In this document: in pieces, positions 7,257 to 15,313 of the stretch
Layout of the letters: every line of letters begins with the position of its first letter
Position numbering within the stretch: position 1 is the first letter of the stretch
Source: Syntrophomonas sp. UBA5288
GTDB lineage: Bacteria; Bacillota; Syntrophomonadia; Syntrophomonadales; Syntrophomonadaceae
Length of the DNA stretch: 18,805 bases
Direction of reading: 5' to 3'
Assembly: GCA_002408445.1 (NCBI GenBank)
Contig: DHSK01000076.1
Span: forward strand, 1-18,805
Position numbers and translations under genes: made by a program
Notes under the pieces: model-generated
Databases searched by the model: none
Seen by the model: only the letters and a program-made list of their open reading frames with translations
What the model was told of the DNA's origin: nothing

Positions 7257-8030
7257 TTGGAGCTAAATCTCATGCGTCTTTTAGCGGAAAAACAAGAAGC
7301 TGATCAAGAAGTAGTACTGGTCACGGTAATATCGTCAGATTGCTGCAGCAACGGGTTAATGATGGTTGTCGACCGGGATGGAGCGATCCTGTGGGGCAGT
7401 TTGGGGAATGATCTTCTGGACGAAAAAGCTGCCCGGGAAGCTAAAACCTGTCTGAACCGGGGACTCAGCCGCAAGGCCTGTATCACTTTGGAAAAAAGCA
7501 GCACGGAGATTTTTACCACCGCACTCGTCAAACATGACCGTTTACTTATCGCAGGTGCCGGAAGTGTGGCGCATTACGTTTATCAATTTGCCCGTCTTCT
7601 GGGTTATAATGTTACCATTTTTGATAACCGGGCGGAAATGCTGACCCGGGAACGGTTCCCGGAAGCCCATGAGCTCATTTTAGGAGATATTGTTAAAAAT
7701 ATAGCTTCCTATTATATTACTGAAGATGTTTCCATTGTTATTGCAACTCATCATCATGAATTTGATGAAGCTATATTACAGAAAGTCATTGCTTTCCCGG
7801 CCGCTTATATCGGGATGTTAAGCAACAGTCGCAAAATCGCGGTTGTCTTTGATAACTTAAGAGCGCTGGGAATTGCGGAAGAATTGATTGCTAAGGTTCA
7901 TTCGCCCATTGGGCTCAATCTGGGGGGCAAAAAAACCGCGGAAATCGCGCTGGCAATAATGGCGGAAATTCAAGCCGTAAAATACGGGCGAACATTTAAT
8001 GTAAGCAGTGAAAAAAACAAATCGGACTAA
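7257..8030 (+). CDS. xdhC: XdhC-family molybdenum cofactor insertion/sulfuration factor
   Basis: XdhC/CoxI family protein of 257 residues. Characterised members bind molybdenum cofactor and help sulfurate and insert it into xanthine dehydrogenase-like enzymes. An N-terminal XdhC/CoxI region (about residues 10-90) is followed by a Rossmann domain starting LIAGAGSVAHYV (97-108). The C-terminal signature segments YIGMLSNSRK (184-193) and HSPIGLNLGGKKTAEIALAI (215-234) are also present. The start is TTG 7257, six bases after GAGGTGG; the next in-frame ATG (7272) lacks a ribosome site of its own. It is the first gene after the cofactor-type riboswitch. No xanthine dehydrogenase subunit is in the window, so the client may be encoded elsewhere or be another Mo/W enzyme. 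Confidence 0.93.
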   Translation: MELNLMRLLAEKQEADQEVVLVTVISSDCCSNGLMMVVDRDGAILWGSLGNDLLDEKAAREAKTCLNRGLSRKACITLEKSSTEIFTTALVKHDRLLIAGAGSVAHYVYQFARLLGYNVTIFDNRAEMLTRERFPEAHELILGDIVKNIASYYITEDVSIVIATHHHEFDEAILQKVIAFPAAYIGMLSNSRKIAVVFDNLRALGIAEELIAKVHSPIGLNLGGKKTAEIALAIMAEIQAVKYGRTFNVSSEKNKSD

Positions 8031-8045
8031 AGGAGTGAGAAAGCA

Positions 8046-8594
8046 TTGAACGACTATTTCAAATCAGATCTGGAAAAAGCCCATGCTTTTCATGGACATA
8101 TTTGTACCGGTATTGTCTTCGGGGTTCGTATTGCACGGCTGGGCTTAAAATATTTGGGTATTGCCGATCCCGCTGAAAATAAAGATTTTATAGTATTTGT
8201 TGAAGCGGATCGCTGTATTGCCGATGCAGTCTCTTCAGTTACCGGATGCTCTCTGGGTAAGAGAAGGCTGAAGTGGTTTGACTATGGCAAAATGGCCGCA
8301 ACTTTTGTAGATATGAATACTAACGAGGGCGTAAGAATTGTTACCGTTGCTAAACATAATATGCCGGAGGAAGCAGATGTGGTTGCATTCTGGAGTTCAA
8401 TTCCTGATGAAGAGCTATTTAAATTAGAGCCGGTAACCGTGAACCTAAAACCGGAAGATCTTCCCGGCAAGCCATCCCGAAAAGTGAAATGTGAGGGATG
8501 CGGCGAGAATGTAATGGACGGCAGAGACTTGTTGATAGATGGCAAAGTATTATGCCAGGCCTGCGCGCAGGGAGCCTATTACCAAAAAAAATAA
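8046..8594 (+). CDS. FmdE-family protein with C-terminal zinc ribbon
   Basis: 182-residue homologue of FmdE, named for the E protein of formylmethanofuran dehydrogenase but widespread in bacteria without that enzyme. The N-terminal domain carries the family motif HGHICTG (H16, H18, C20), with further cysteines at C57 and C68 in DRCIADAVSSVTGCSLGKR. Residues 149-173 form a short zinc ribbon (CEGC and CQAC, two CXXC pairs). Its exact role is not established; metal or cofactor handling for Mo/W enzymes is an inference from family and context. The start is TTG 8046, preceded by AAAGGAGTGAG about seven bases upstream. It is 15 bases after xdhC and 15 bases before the DUF364 gene, so co-transcription is very likely. 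Confidence 0.9.
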   Translation: MNDYFKSDLEKAHAFHGHICTGIVFGVRIARLGLKYLGIADPAENKDFIVFVEADRCIADAVSSVTGCSLGKRRLKWFDYGKMAATFVDMNTNEGVRIVTVAKHNMPEEADVVAFWSSIPDEELFKLEPVTVNLKPEDLPGKPSRKVKCEGCGENVMDGRDLLIDGKVLCQACAQGAYYQKK

Positions 8595-8609
8595 AGAGTG
8601 GTGGATAAA

Positions 8610-9356
8610 ATGTGGGACATTTATGATAATCTGATCAATTCCATGCCGGATGATTTGACGGTACTGGATTGCATGGTAGGACTCCATTGGACCCTGGTTC
8701 GTTCACAGCTGGGAACGGGTGCCGCCATGACGGTAAAAGGAGGAAGAGAGGAAAAAGGCGGCCAGGATATAATAGGAATGCCATTAAAAGAATTGGCGGC
8801 CCAGATTAAGTCATGGAATATGATCGAAGCCTCCCTGGGGCAGGCGGCCATGAACGCAGCATTTAACATTCCCGGTAATGTTACGGCGATTACCGGCCAG
8901 CCTTTTGTTACAACGGAGAATCCTGAGGAAACCAATGGATTTGTCCAGTTTATGCCGGAAATACAAGGAAAAAAAGTGGCAGTAATCGGGCATTTCCCGA
9001 ACCTGGAAGCAATGAATAGTATCTGCCGGCTGTCTATACTGGAAAGATTACCGCAGGCCGATGATTATCCCGACCCGGCCTGTGAGTATATTCTGCCGGA
9101 ACAGGATGTCGTATTCATAACGGGAACTGCTTTCATTAACAAAACCATGCCCAGGCTTATAAGCTTGTCCAGGAATGCCAGGATTATTCTGGTGGGACCC
9201 AGTGTTCCCATTTCTCCAATACTCTTTAAATATGGAGCAGATACTATCGCGAGTACGGTTCTGGTAAATGCAGAGCAAGTCTGGGAAACCGTTAAACTAG
9301 GTCTTAAAATGAATATCTTCAGGCATGGCGGGCAAATGGTATGCATACAGCGCTAA
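8610..9356 (+). CDS. DUF4213/DUF364 protein, putative metal-handling factor
   Basis: 248-residue protein with an N-terminal DUF4213 region (MWDIYDNLINSMPDDLTVLD onward) and a C-terminal Rossmann-like DUF364 domain. Segments KKVAVIGHFPNLEAM, CEYILPEQDVVFITGTAFIN and RIILVGPSVPISP mark the latter. The reported structure of a Desulfitobacterium DUF364 protein combined enolase-like and Rossmann-like folds and led to a proposal of heavy-metal chelation; function remains unproven. The ATG at 8610 is chosen over GTG 8598 because GGTGG lies five bases before it and because the paralogue near 13125 begins at the same residue. It overlaps the permease gene start by 16 bases. A second copy is fused to an NTPase downstream. 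Confidence 0.85.
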   Translation: MWDIYDNLINSMPDDLTVLDCMVGLHWTLVRSQLGTGAAMTVKGGREEKGGQDIIGMPLKELAAQIKSWNMIEASLGQAAMNAAFNIPGNVTAITGQPFVTTENPEETNGFVQFMPEIQGKKVAVIGHFPNLEAMNSICRLSILERLPQADDYPDPACEYILPEQDVVFITGTAFINKTMPRLISLSRNARIILVGPSVPISPILFKYGADTIASTVLVNAEQVWETVKLGLKMNIFRHGGQMVCIQR

Positions 9357-10396
9357 CTGAAGAAAACGCAACGGTCCAGCCGGTTGAAACCAGGACGGCC
9401 CAAACCAGGAGACTGTTACTTATTTTATTGCCGGTGGCTGCTTTTATTTTATCTTTTACCATGGGGCGCTATTCCATTACTTTATCGCAGCTAGTTAATA
9501 CTATTTACGCTCACTTGGCCGGAGATGCTGCGGCCCGGGCCAGCAACCTGGACACGGTGGTTTTCAATATCAGAATGCCCCGGATATTTGCTGCCATGCT
9601 GGTAGGAGCGGCTCTTTCCTGTGCCGGTGCCGCCTACCAGGGGATGTTTAAAAACCCGCTGGTCTCTCCTGATATCCTGGGGGCTTCGGCTGGTGCCGGA
9701 TTTGGCGCATGTTTGGCTATTTTCTTCTCGTCCTCGGTTTATGTTATTCAGGCAACTGCTTTTATTTTTGGATTAATCGCGGTGCTTCTGGCTTGTTTGA
9801 TTAATGCCAAAATGGATTATGAGCCAATTTTGGGCCTGGTTTTAGGTGGTATTTTAATCAGTACCCTTTTTTCATCAGGAACAGCGGCGATTAAATATCT
9901 GGCCGATGCCAATGAAAAGCTGCCGGAAATAACCTTCTGGCTGATGGGAAGCTTGTCCTCGGTAGATAAAAGAGATGCCTTAAGCATTCTTATCCCGATG
10001 TCAATTGGTTTTATAATGTTGTTTTTGGTTCGGTGGAAGCTTAATGTGCTGGCCTTTGGGGAAGAAGAGGCCAGATCTTTAGGCATCAATACTAAAAGAG
10101 TACGGTTTATTGTGATAATCGGCTCTACCTTACTTAGCGCTTCGGCGGTCTCGATCTGCGGCATGATCGGATGGATAGGCCTGGTTATTCCGCACCTGGC
10201 CCGGGCCGTATCTGGTCCTGACTATCGCACGCTTTTAACCGTTACCGCTGTATTAGGAGCAAGTTATCTATTGCTGGTAGACGACCTGGCCCGTTGCCTG
10301 GGATCGGTAGAAGTTCCGCTGGGGATCCTTACCTCCCTGTTGGGAGTGCCATTTTTCATTATCATTTTCAAAAATAATGTAAAGGGGTGGAAATAG
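9341..10396 (+). CDS. FecCD-type ABC importer permease
   Basis: Permease of the FecCD/BtuC class (type II importer), 351 residues with about ten hydrophobic helices. Diagnostic segments are FKNPLVSPDILGASAGAGFG (about residues 105-124) and, near the C terminus, CGMIGWIGLVIPHLARAVSG, the coupling region facing the ATPase. Such importers move ferric siderophores, cobalamin or heme, and in the MolBCA system of Haemophilus molybdate and tungstate. The setting between Mo/W genes makes an oxyanion or metal complex the preferred inference here; sequence alone cannot separate these. It begins inside the 3' end of the DUF364 gene and its TAG overlaps the ATPase start by one base. Confidence 0.92.
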   Translation: MHTALTEENATVQPVETRTAQTRRLLLILLPVAAFILSFTMGRYSITLSQLVNTIYAHLAGDAAARASNLDTVVFNIRMPRIFAAMLVGAALSCAGAAYQGMFKNPLVSPDILGASAGAGFGACLAIFFSSSVYVIQATAFIFGLIAVLLACLINAKMDYEPILGLVLGGILISTLFSSGTAAIKYLADANEKLPEITFWLMGSLSSVDKRDALSILIPMSIGFIMLFLVRWKLNVLAFGEEEARSLGINTKRVRFIVIIGSTLLSASAVSICGMIGWIGLVIPHLARAVSGPDYRTLLTVTAVLGASYLLLVDDLARCLGSVEVPLGILTSLLGVPFFIIIFKNNVKGWK

Positions 10397-11202
10397 TGCT
10401 GGAGGTCAGGAATGTTAGCTGTGGGTATGGAACTAAAGAAATTATTCATAACGTTTCTTTTAAGGTGGAGGACGGTGAGTTTGTATGTATACTGGGGCCG
10501 AACGGCTCAGGAAAAACAACCCTGCTTAAAAGCATACTGGGGCTGATTTCTCCATCTTCCGGAGGGGTTTTCCTGGGGGAGCAAAATATACACCATCTGT
10601 CCGCAATAGCACTGGCCAAAGAAATGGGATACATTCCCCAGGCGCATACACCTCCTTTTCCTTTCAAAGTCAAGGATGTGGTATTAATGGGGAGAACACC
10701 GCATTTATCCCGGTTGTCCCTGCCGGCCGAAAATGATGAGAAGATTGCTATGGAATCCTTGGCAGAATTAAACATCAGTCATTTAAAGGATAAGAAATAT
10801 ACCCAGATCAGCGGTGGAGAAAGGCAGTTGGTTATTATAGCCCGGGCCTTGACCCAGCGCCCCCGGATTCTGGTAATGGACGAACCAACCTCCAGTCTCG
10901 ACTTTGGCAATCAGCATATTGTGTTGGAACAGATGCGCCGTCTTTCCCATAAAGGAATGAGCATTTTAATGGTAACCCATGATCCTGACCATGCTCTGTA
11001 TTGTGCCGGCAAAGTGGTAATGATTAAGGACGGATATCTTCTAAAAACAGGAACACCGGAAGAAACCATCGTAGAAGAATCCATGCAGGCTATTTATAAT
11101 ACCGAGGTCAAAATAGACCGGATCAGGCTGGCTGACGAAAGAGTTATCAGGGTCTGTATTCCCATTCCGGCAGTGCAGGAAAAAGTCCAGTTAGGCGCCT
11201 AA
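10396..11202 (+). CDS. ABC importer ATPase, FecE/BtuD class
   Basis: Cytosolic ATPase of the neighbouring importer, 268 residues. Walker A is GPNGSGKTT (residues 34-42), the Q-loop is at Q82, the signature is ISGGERQ (138-144), and Walker B is ILVMDE (158-163) followed by PTSSLD. The switch histidine is in MVTHD. The GTG at 10396 is preferred because it lies five bases after GGGGTGG and overlaps the permease stop as TAGTG; GTG 10387 is a possible alternative. The extra C-terminal 50 or so residues are common in FecE-type proteins. It is part of the same operon. Confidence 0.93.
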   Translation: MLEVRNVSCGYGTKEIIHNVSFKVEDGEFVCILGPNGSGKTTLLKSILGLISPSSGGVFLGEQNIHHLSAIALAKEMGYIPQAHTPPFPFKVKDVVLMGRTPHLSRLSLPAENDEKIAMESLAELNISHLKDKKYTQISGGERQLVIIARALTQRPRILVMDEPTSSLDFGNQHIVLEQMRRLSHKGMSILMVTHDPDHALYCAGKVVMIKDGYLLKTGTPEETIVEESMQAIYNTEVKIDRIRLADERVIRVCIPIPAVQEKVQLGA

Positions 11203-11237
11203 GTGATCCCAAAAATATTATAAAGGAGAGAGAGGAT

Positions 11238-12350
11238 ATGAACAAATTTAAGAAATTTCAAGCAATCAGCGTTATCGCAGTATTATTAATGATGATGTCT
11301 TCCCTGGTCGGCTGCGGAACAAAAAATGACACGGCGCAGACTAACCAAACAGCGGTACAACCTAAAGAACAAACCATTACCGACCAGGCCGGAAGGAAAG
11401 TAACTATCCCCACCAACGTCAAAAAAGTTTATTATACCAGCCCAATTGGACAGATCATGGTTTATGTTCTGGCACCTGACAAAATGGCAGGCTGGACCAT
11501 GCAGTTATCCGACAATGAGAAAAAGTACATTCTGGCTAAATACAGGGATTTGCCTTATCTCGGCGGGATGCAGATGAATGCCAAGATTAATACGGAAGAA
11601 TTGGTTAAAGCCAAACCTGACCTTATTTTCAATGTCGGGCCTGATCCCATTAATGATCAGACTATAAGCCAATCCGATAAACTGCAACAGCAATTGAATA
11701 TTCCCGTGGTAGTGGTTGATGGAGATACCGAAAATACTGAAAAAGCACTGACTTTTATGGGCAAGATTCTGGAAAGTGAAGACAAGGCCAAGGAAATCAG
11801 TGCCTATTGCAACAAGACTATGGCAGAGGTTCTAAAAGCAACCAAAAATATTCCCGCCGAACAAAGAGTGAAAGTTTACTATGCGGAAGGACCCAAGGGC
11901 CTGGCCACAGAACCAAAAGGTTCCAGCCATGCACAATTACTTGATATTTTGAATATTACCAATGTTGCTGAATGTCCTAATAATGGCGGAGGCGGAATGA
12001 GCAACGTTTCTTTGGAACAGGTCTTAAGCTGGAACCCGGATGTTATTCTATCCTGGGGTGCCGATCGCGGTGGAGGATATAATATCATTCTCAGCAGTCC
12101 TGACTGGAAGAATATTAACGCTGTTAAAAATGGTAAAGTGTACGAGATTCCCAACTATCCTTTCAACTGGTTTGATCGTCCGCCCTCCATCAGTCGTTTC
12201 CTGGGTCTGAAATGGCTCACGGCGACACTTTATCCTGATTATTATAAAGTAGATATGGTACAGGAAACCAAGCAGTTTTACAAACTGTTCTATCATATTG
12301 ATATAACTGATGCAGATGCTAAGAACCTTCTCGGAAGTTCTCTCCACTAA
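11238..12350 (+). CDS. Substrate-binding lipoprotein of FecB/MolA type
   Basis: 370-residue lipoprotein of the PF01497 binding-protein class. The signal peptide ends in the lipobox L23-V-G-C26. The mature part starts with ITDQAGRKVTIPTNVKKVYY, typical of this class. It contains the two lobes expected, including ELVKAKPDLIFNVG and VLSWNPDVILSWGADRGG. These proteins deliver siderophores, cobalamin, heme or, in the MolA subgroup, molybdate and tungstate. AAAGGAG lies nine bases before ATG 11238. It follows the ATPase gene by 35 bases, completing a permease-ATPase-binding protein set. The ligand is not evident from the sequence. Confidence 0.9.
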   Translation: MNKFKKFQAISVIAVLLMMMSSLVGCGTKNDTAQTNQTAVQPKEQTITDQAGRKVTIPTNVKKVYYTSPIGQIMVYVLAPDKMAGWTMQLSDNEKKYILAKYRDLPYLGGMQMNAKINTEELVKAKPDLIFNVGPDPINDQTISQSDKLQQQLNIPVVVVDGDTENTEKALTFMGKILESEDKAKEISAYCNKTMAEVLKATKNIPAEQRVKVYYAEGPKGLATEPKGSSHAQLLDILNITNVAECPNNGGGGMSNVSLEQVLSWNPDVILSWGADRGGGYNIILSSPDWKNINAVKNGKVYEIPNYPFNWFDRPPSISRFLGLKWLTATLYPDYYKVDMVQETKQFYKLFYHIDITDADAKNLLGSSLH

Positions 12351-12370
12351 AATATACTCCATACGTTTTT

Positions 12371-12405
12371 GCCTGTGGTTGATTGATTCTTCATTAACCA
12401 CAGGC
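12371..12405 (+). terminator. Hairpin after the importer operon, possible weak terminator
   Basis: GCCTGTGGTT (12371-12380) and AACCACAGGC (12396-12405) are perfect ten-base complements with a 15-base loop, 20 bases after the binding-protein stop. What follows is T/C-rich but lacks a real T-run. It may terminate weakly, or protect the upstream mRNA and lower expression of the next genes. Confidence 0.5.
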
Positions 12406-12479
12406 TGCCCTCCTTAATTTTCTTCAAACCAGTTCAAAATTAAAGCGAATCATTTAAAATATATCTAAGGAGGTACATT

Positions 12480-12542
12480 GTGAATCAAACTCTTCCAACT
12501 ACATATGGACAAATTGCCCCGGAGGAGTTTGCACCAATCTAA
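12480..12542 (+). CDS. Candidate 20-codon small ORF with perfect ribosome site
   Basis: AAGGAGGT at 12467-12474 lies five bases before GTG 12480, which opens a 20-codon frame ending in TAA. The peptide begins MNQTLPTTYG and ends EEFAPI; it is neither hydrophobic nor obviously a signal peptide. The NTPase-DUF364 gene begins 39 bases after its stop. It could be a leader peptide that tunes the next gene, a small protein, or the remnant of a truncated gene. I do not recognise it. The strength of the ribosome site is the main reason to list it. Confidence 0.4.
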   Translation: MNQTLPTTYGQIAPEEFAPI

Positions 12543-12581
12543 CCGGTTATTCCACTAAAACCTTAAAGGAGGTTCGAAATT

Positions 12582-13877
12582 ATGCCAGCCAATCTATTCC
12601 TGACCGGGCCAATGAGATTTGGCAAATCAACCTTACTAAGCAGCATCATTGCTCAAACCGGCATATCTGTAAGCGGCTACTTTATTCAACGGCAACTGGT
12701 AAATGGTCAAACCAGAGCTTTTCGCATGATGGATGCATCCACTGAATCGTATGTTCCCGACATAGAAACTGATCAAATCCATAATGAGGCAGATACCATT
12801 GGCTATATTGGAGATAACCTGAGCTGGCACCCGGAGGTTTTTGAAGACAAAGGGGTTTCTATTATAAAAAAATCCCTAGCGGAAAAAAGGTCCTTTATTT
12901 TAATGGATGAACTAGGTCGTATTGAAGTAATAGCACCAAAATTCAGAAAAACGGTTTTTGAGGCGCTGGATAGCGAGCAGCCTGTAATAGGTGTTTTAAA
13001 ACAGGAAAATAATGAGTTTCTTAATGCTATACGCCAGAGACCCGATGTTACTATTGTGGACTTAAATAATATGACGCACCAACAAGCCCATTCTAAAATT
13101 GAAGGCTTTATAGGAGTGAGTAAAATGTGGGAAATTTATGATCAACTAATTGATGCAATACCTGAGGATTTAACGGTAAAAGAATATATGCTTGGTATGC
13201 ACTGGATTCTGGTCCGCTCAGAAAAAGGTGTAGGCTTGGCAAAAACCGTTAGAAACGGACAGCCGGGAGCAAAACTGGAAAATATAATCGGTATGCCTCT
13301 TAGGGAACTGGCGAAATATATTAAATCATGGAATATGATCGATGCTTCATTAGGTCTGGCGGCCATCAATTCGGTATTTAATAATAAGGCTAACATTATG
13401 AATATTTCAGATCCCGACGGTGATGATCAGGAAGATTTGCAACCGGAGGATTTAAACGCTTTTACGCGTTATATAAAGGATATTATCGGTAAAAAGGTGG
13501 CAGTGGTAGGCCACTTTCCTAAAATAGAAGCTCTAAAAGAAATATGCCGGCTTACTATAATTGACAAAGACCCGCGGTCTGGTGATTACCCGGAATCTGC
13601 CTGTGAATACGTTCTGCCTGAGCAGGATGTAGTTTATATAACCGGCACCTCTATAATCAATAAAACATTGCCCCGAATGATTGAATTATCAAAAAATGCC
13701 AGAATCATCCTGATTGGCCCCAGTGTTCCCATGTCATTTTGCCTTTTTGCTCATGGCGTTGATACTATAGCCGGGATGATGGTGGTAGATGATCAAGCCT
13801 TGTGGCAGGCGGTACTGGAAGGCAGCAATAAAACTATATATGATCAGGGCGGACAGCGGGTATGTATAAGTCGTTAA
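12582..13877 (+). CDS. THEP1-like NTPase fused to DUF4213/DUF364
   Basis: 431-residue two-domain protein. Residues 1-180 resemble the THEP1-type nucleoside triphosphatase family: a P-loop G9-PMRFGKST and a Walker B-like FILMDELGRIE (105-115). The P-loop differs from the usual GxPGVGKTT. From Met182 onward the chain is a DUF4213/DUF364 protein, closely similar to the gene at 8610, with matching segments IKSWNMIDASLG, CEYVLPEQDVVYITGT and RIILIGPSVPMS. At the joint, AGGAG (13112-13116) sits eight bases before ATG 13125, so a free DUF364 product could also be made. AAAGGAGGT precedes ATG 12582. The pairing suggests nucleotide-driven metal or cofactor handling, but this is inference. Confidence 0.85.
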   Translation: MPANLFLTGPMRFGKSTLLSSIIAQTGISVSGYFIQRQLVNGQTRAFRMMDASTESYVPDIETDQIHNEADTIGYIGDNLSWHPEVFEDKGVSIIKKSLAEKRSFILMDELGRIEVIAPKFRKTVFEALDSEQPVIGVLKQENNEFLNAIRQRPDVTIVDLNNMTHQQAHSKIEGFIGVSKMWEIYDQLIDAIPEDLTVKEYMLGMHWILVRSEKGVGLAKTVRNGQPGAKLENIIGMPLRELAKYIKSWNMIDASLGLAAINSVFNNKANIMNISDPDGDDQEDLQPEDLNAFTRYIKDIIGKKVAVVGHFPKIEALKEICRLTIIDKDPRSGDYPESACEYVLPEQDVVYITGTSIINKTLPRMIELSKNARIILIGPSVPMSFCLFAHGVDTIAGMMVVDDQALWQAVLEGSNKTIYDQGGQRVCISR

Positions 13878-13890
13878 AAGGTTTTTCAAA

Positions 13891-13914
13891 ATGGGTACTC
13901 TTGTCTCATTTTTG
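13891..13914. promoter_or_regulatory. Candidate upstream inverted repeat for the mobA promoter
   Basis: ATGGG-N9-CTCAT (13891-13909) lies inside a wider imperfect repeat, CAAAATGGG to CTCATTTTTG (13887-13914), about 80 bases before the -24 element at 13981. A related dyad, ATGAG-N11-CCCAT (18442-18462), lies before the third sigma-54 promoter. TGGAACG also occurs twice, 20 bases apart, at 13913 and 13933. These are possible activator sites, none compelling alone. Confidence 0.3.
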
Positions 13915-13980
13915 GAACGCCATTCAAAACCGTGGAACGGATAAACCCCTTATTTAAGGCATTTGTTTCTTCATATTAAC

Positions 13981-13996
13981 TGGCATGTTTATTGCA
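13981..13996 (+). promoter_or_regulatory. Sigma-54 promoter of the mobAB operon
   Basis: TGGCATGTTTATTGCA matches the -24/-12 consensus with exact GG-N10-GC spacing. It lies about 93 bases before the mobA start codon, with transcription expected near 14007. No coding sequence overlaps it. It shares TGGCATG and TTGCA exactly with the promoter at 6795. Confidence 0.85.
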
Positions 13997-14088
13997 TATA
14001 AAAATAAGGTAATAATATGTTTTTTTAAAATACATATTTTGTCGATGTAATGCCCTTATTCATAAAATGATTCAGGGAGGCAGCTATT

Positions 14089-14685
14089 TTGCAGGCTAGC
14101 GGAATTATTTTGGCCGGAGGATTAAGTTCTCGTATGGGGCGGGACAAGACCATGATGAGCCATAATAAGGAAACCATGATAGGACATATGATCAAAGAAA
14201 TGCGTAAAGTTGCTGCACAAATAATAATCGCCAGCAACCATACCGCTAAATATAGAATACCTGATACGTTGGAAGTGCCAGATATATATTCCGGCATGGG
14301 ACCTATGGCCGGCATGCATGCCGGCCTGCTGGCAGCTCAAAATTCCCATGCTTTTATTGTAGCTGCCGATATGCCATTGTTTAAGGCCGAACTGGCACAA
14401 TACCTGCTGGACCGTAGCGCCGGCTATGATGTAGTAGTCCCTATGATAAAAAATCGCTGGGAACCGTTATGTGCGGTTTATTCCCGGAACTGTATAAAAC
14501 CTATTGCGGACTGCCTGCAGGCCGATATAAGAAAAATTTCCCGGTTTTATCCGCAGGTTAAAGTTTTGGAAATAAGTGAGAATGAATTGTCCCGGCTAGG
14601 GATGGCGAAAGATTTATTTTACAATCTGAATACACCGGAAGATTATCAGACTTTCTGTAAACAAAGAAGAAGGGAGGCTGATTAG
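14089..14685 (+). CDS. mobA: Molybdenum cofactor guanylyltransferase MobA
   Basis: 198-residue nucleotidyltransferase that attaches GMP to molybdopterin to make the MGD cofactor in the cytosol. The N-terminal motif is LAGGLSSRMGRDK (residues 8-20). GPMAGMHAGL (71-80) and AADMPLF (92-98), which includes the metal-binding aspartate, match the family. The start is TTG 14089, with GGGAGG eight bases upstream; no ATG is available before the nucleotide-binding motif. The product is needed by bis-MGD enzymes such as the oxidoreductase starting at 18642. It is first in an operon driven by the sigma-54 promoter at 13981. The related MocA (CTP) activity cannot be excluded by eye, but MobA fits the context. 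Confidence 0.92.
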   Translation: MQASGIILAGGLSSRMGRDKTMMSHNKETMIGHMIKEMRKVAAQIIIASNHTAKYRIPDTLEVPDIYSGMGPMAGMHAGLLAAQNSHAFIVAADMPLFKAELAQYLLDRSAGYDVVVPMIKNRWEPLCAVYSRNCIKPIADCLQADIRKISRFYPQVKVLEISENELSRLGMAKDLFYNLNTPEDYQTFCKQRRREAD

Positions 14686-14736
14686 CAGTCAAGGGCCAGG
14701 ATCATATCCAAAAATAATCTAGGAGTTTGATGAAAT

Positions 14737-15246
14737 ATGAGTAATGAAAATACCCCGGTTATTTCTTTCGTTGCCAAATCTGGTTCTGGAAAAACCACCT
14801 TGCTGGAAAAAGTCATAGCTCGATTAAAGGCGGAAAATTATCGGATTGCAGTGATTAAACACGATGCCCATCAGTTTGATATAGATATACCCGGTAAAGA
14901 TACCTGGAGGATGGCTCAGGCAGGAGCAGATATCGTAGCCATCTCCTCACCGGCCAAAGTTGCTGTTATCGAAAAAGTACTTGAGGAAAAGCAGCTTGAT
15001 GATGTAATAAACATGATTTCAGAGGTAGATTTAATACTGACCGAAGGTTTCAAATTAAGCGGCAAACCAGCCATAGAAGTATTCAGATCTGCGGTGGGCC
15101 AGACTTTGCTTTGCGAGCCTGACCGGCTTATAGCTTTAGCCAGCGATATAGAATGGAATATCGGCGTACCCTGTTACCACATTGATGATGCTGCAGGAGT
15201 TGCCGGAGAAGTAATCAAGTATATAAAGAGTTTTCCCAGAGCTTAG
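14737..15246 (+). CDS. mobB: Molybdopterin-guanine dinucleotide biosynthesis GTP-binding protein MobB
   Basis: 169-residue GTP-binding partner of MobA. Walker A is AKSGSGKTT (residues 13-21). The family motif KHDAHQFDIDIPGKDTWRMA follows at about 41-60, and LTEGFK is at 101-106. MobB is not essential in known systems but raises MGD formation. The ATG at 14737 has TAGGAG upstream; the ATG seven bases earlier is out of frame and stops at once. It lies 51 bases after mobA. Confidence 0.93.
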   Translation: MSNENTPVISFVAKSGSGKTTLLEKVIARLKAENYRIAVIKHDAHQFDIDIPGKDTWRMAQAGADIVAISSPAKVAVIEKVLEEKQLDDVINMISEVDLILTEGFKLSGKPAIEVFRSAVGQTLLCEPDRLIALASDIEWNIGVPCYHIDDAAGVAGEVIKYIKSFPRA

Positions 15247-15313
15247 CTTATATTCAGCCAATATTTTAGTTGATATGATATAGCATCTGCAAAAAATGGG
15301 AGGAAATATAAAA

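Noticed and set aside
12433..12460. TTCAAA-N16-TAAAAT as a housekeeping promoter for the NTPase fusion gene
   Set aside because: The -35 match is poor, and the expected start would fall on the ribosome site of the small ORF.
12582..13877. Fusion gene considered as two genes joined by a sequencing error
   Set aside because: The reading frame is open throughout and the joint shows no sign of a shift; loss of a stop codon or a true fusion is simpler.
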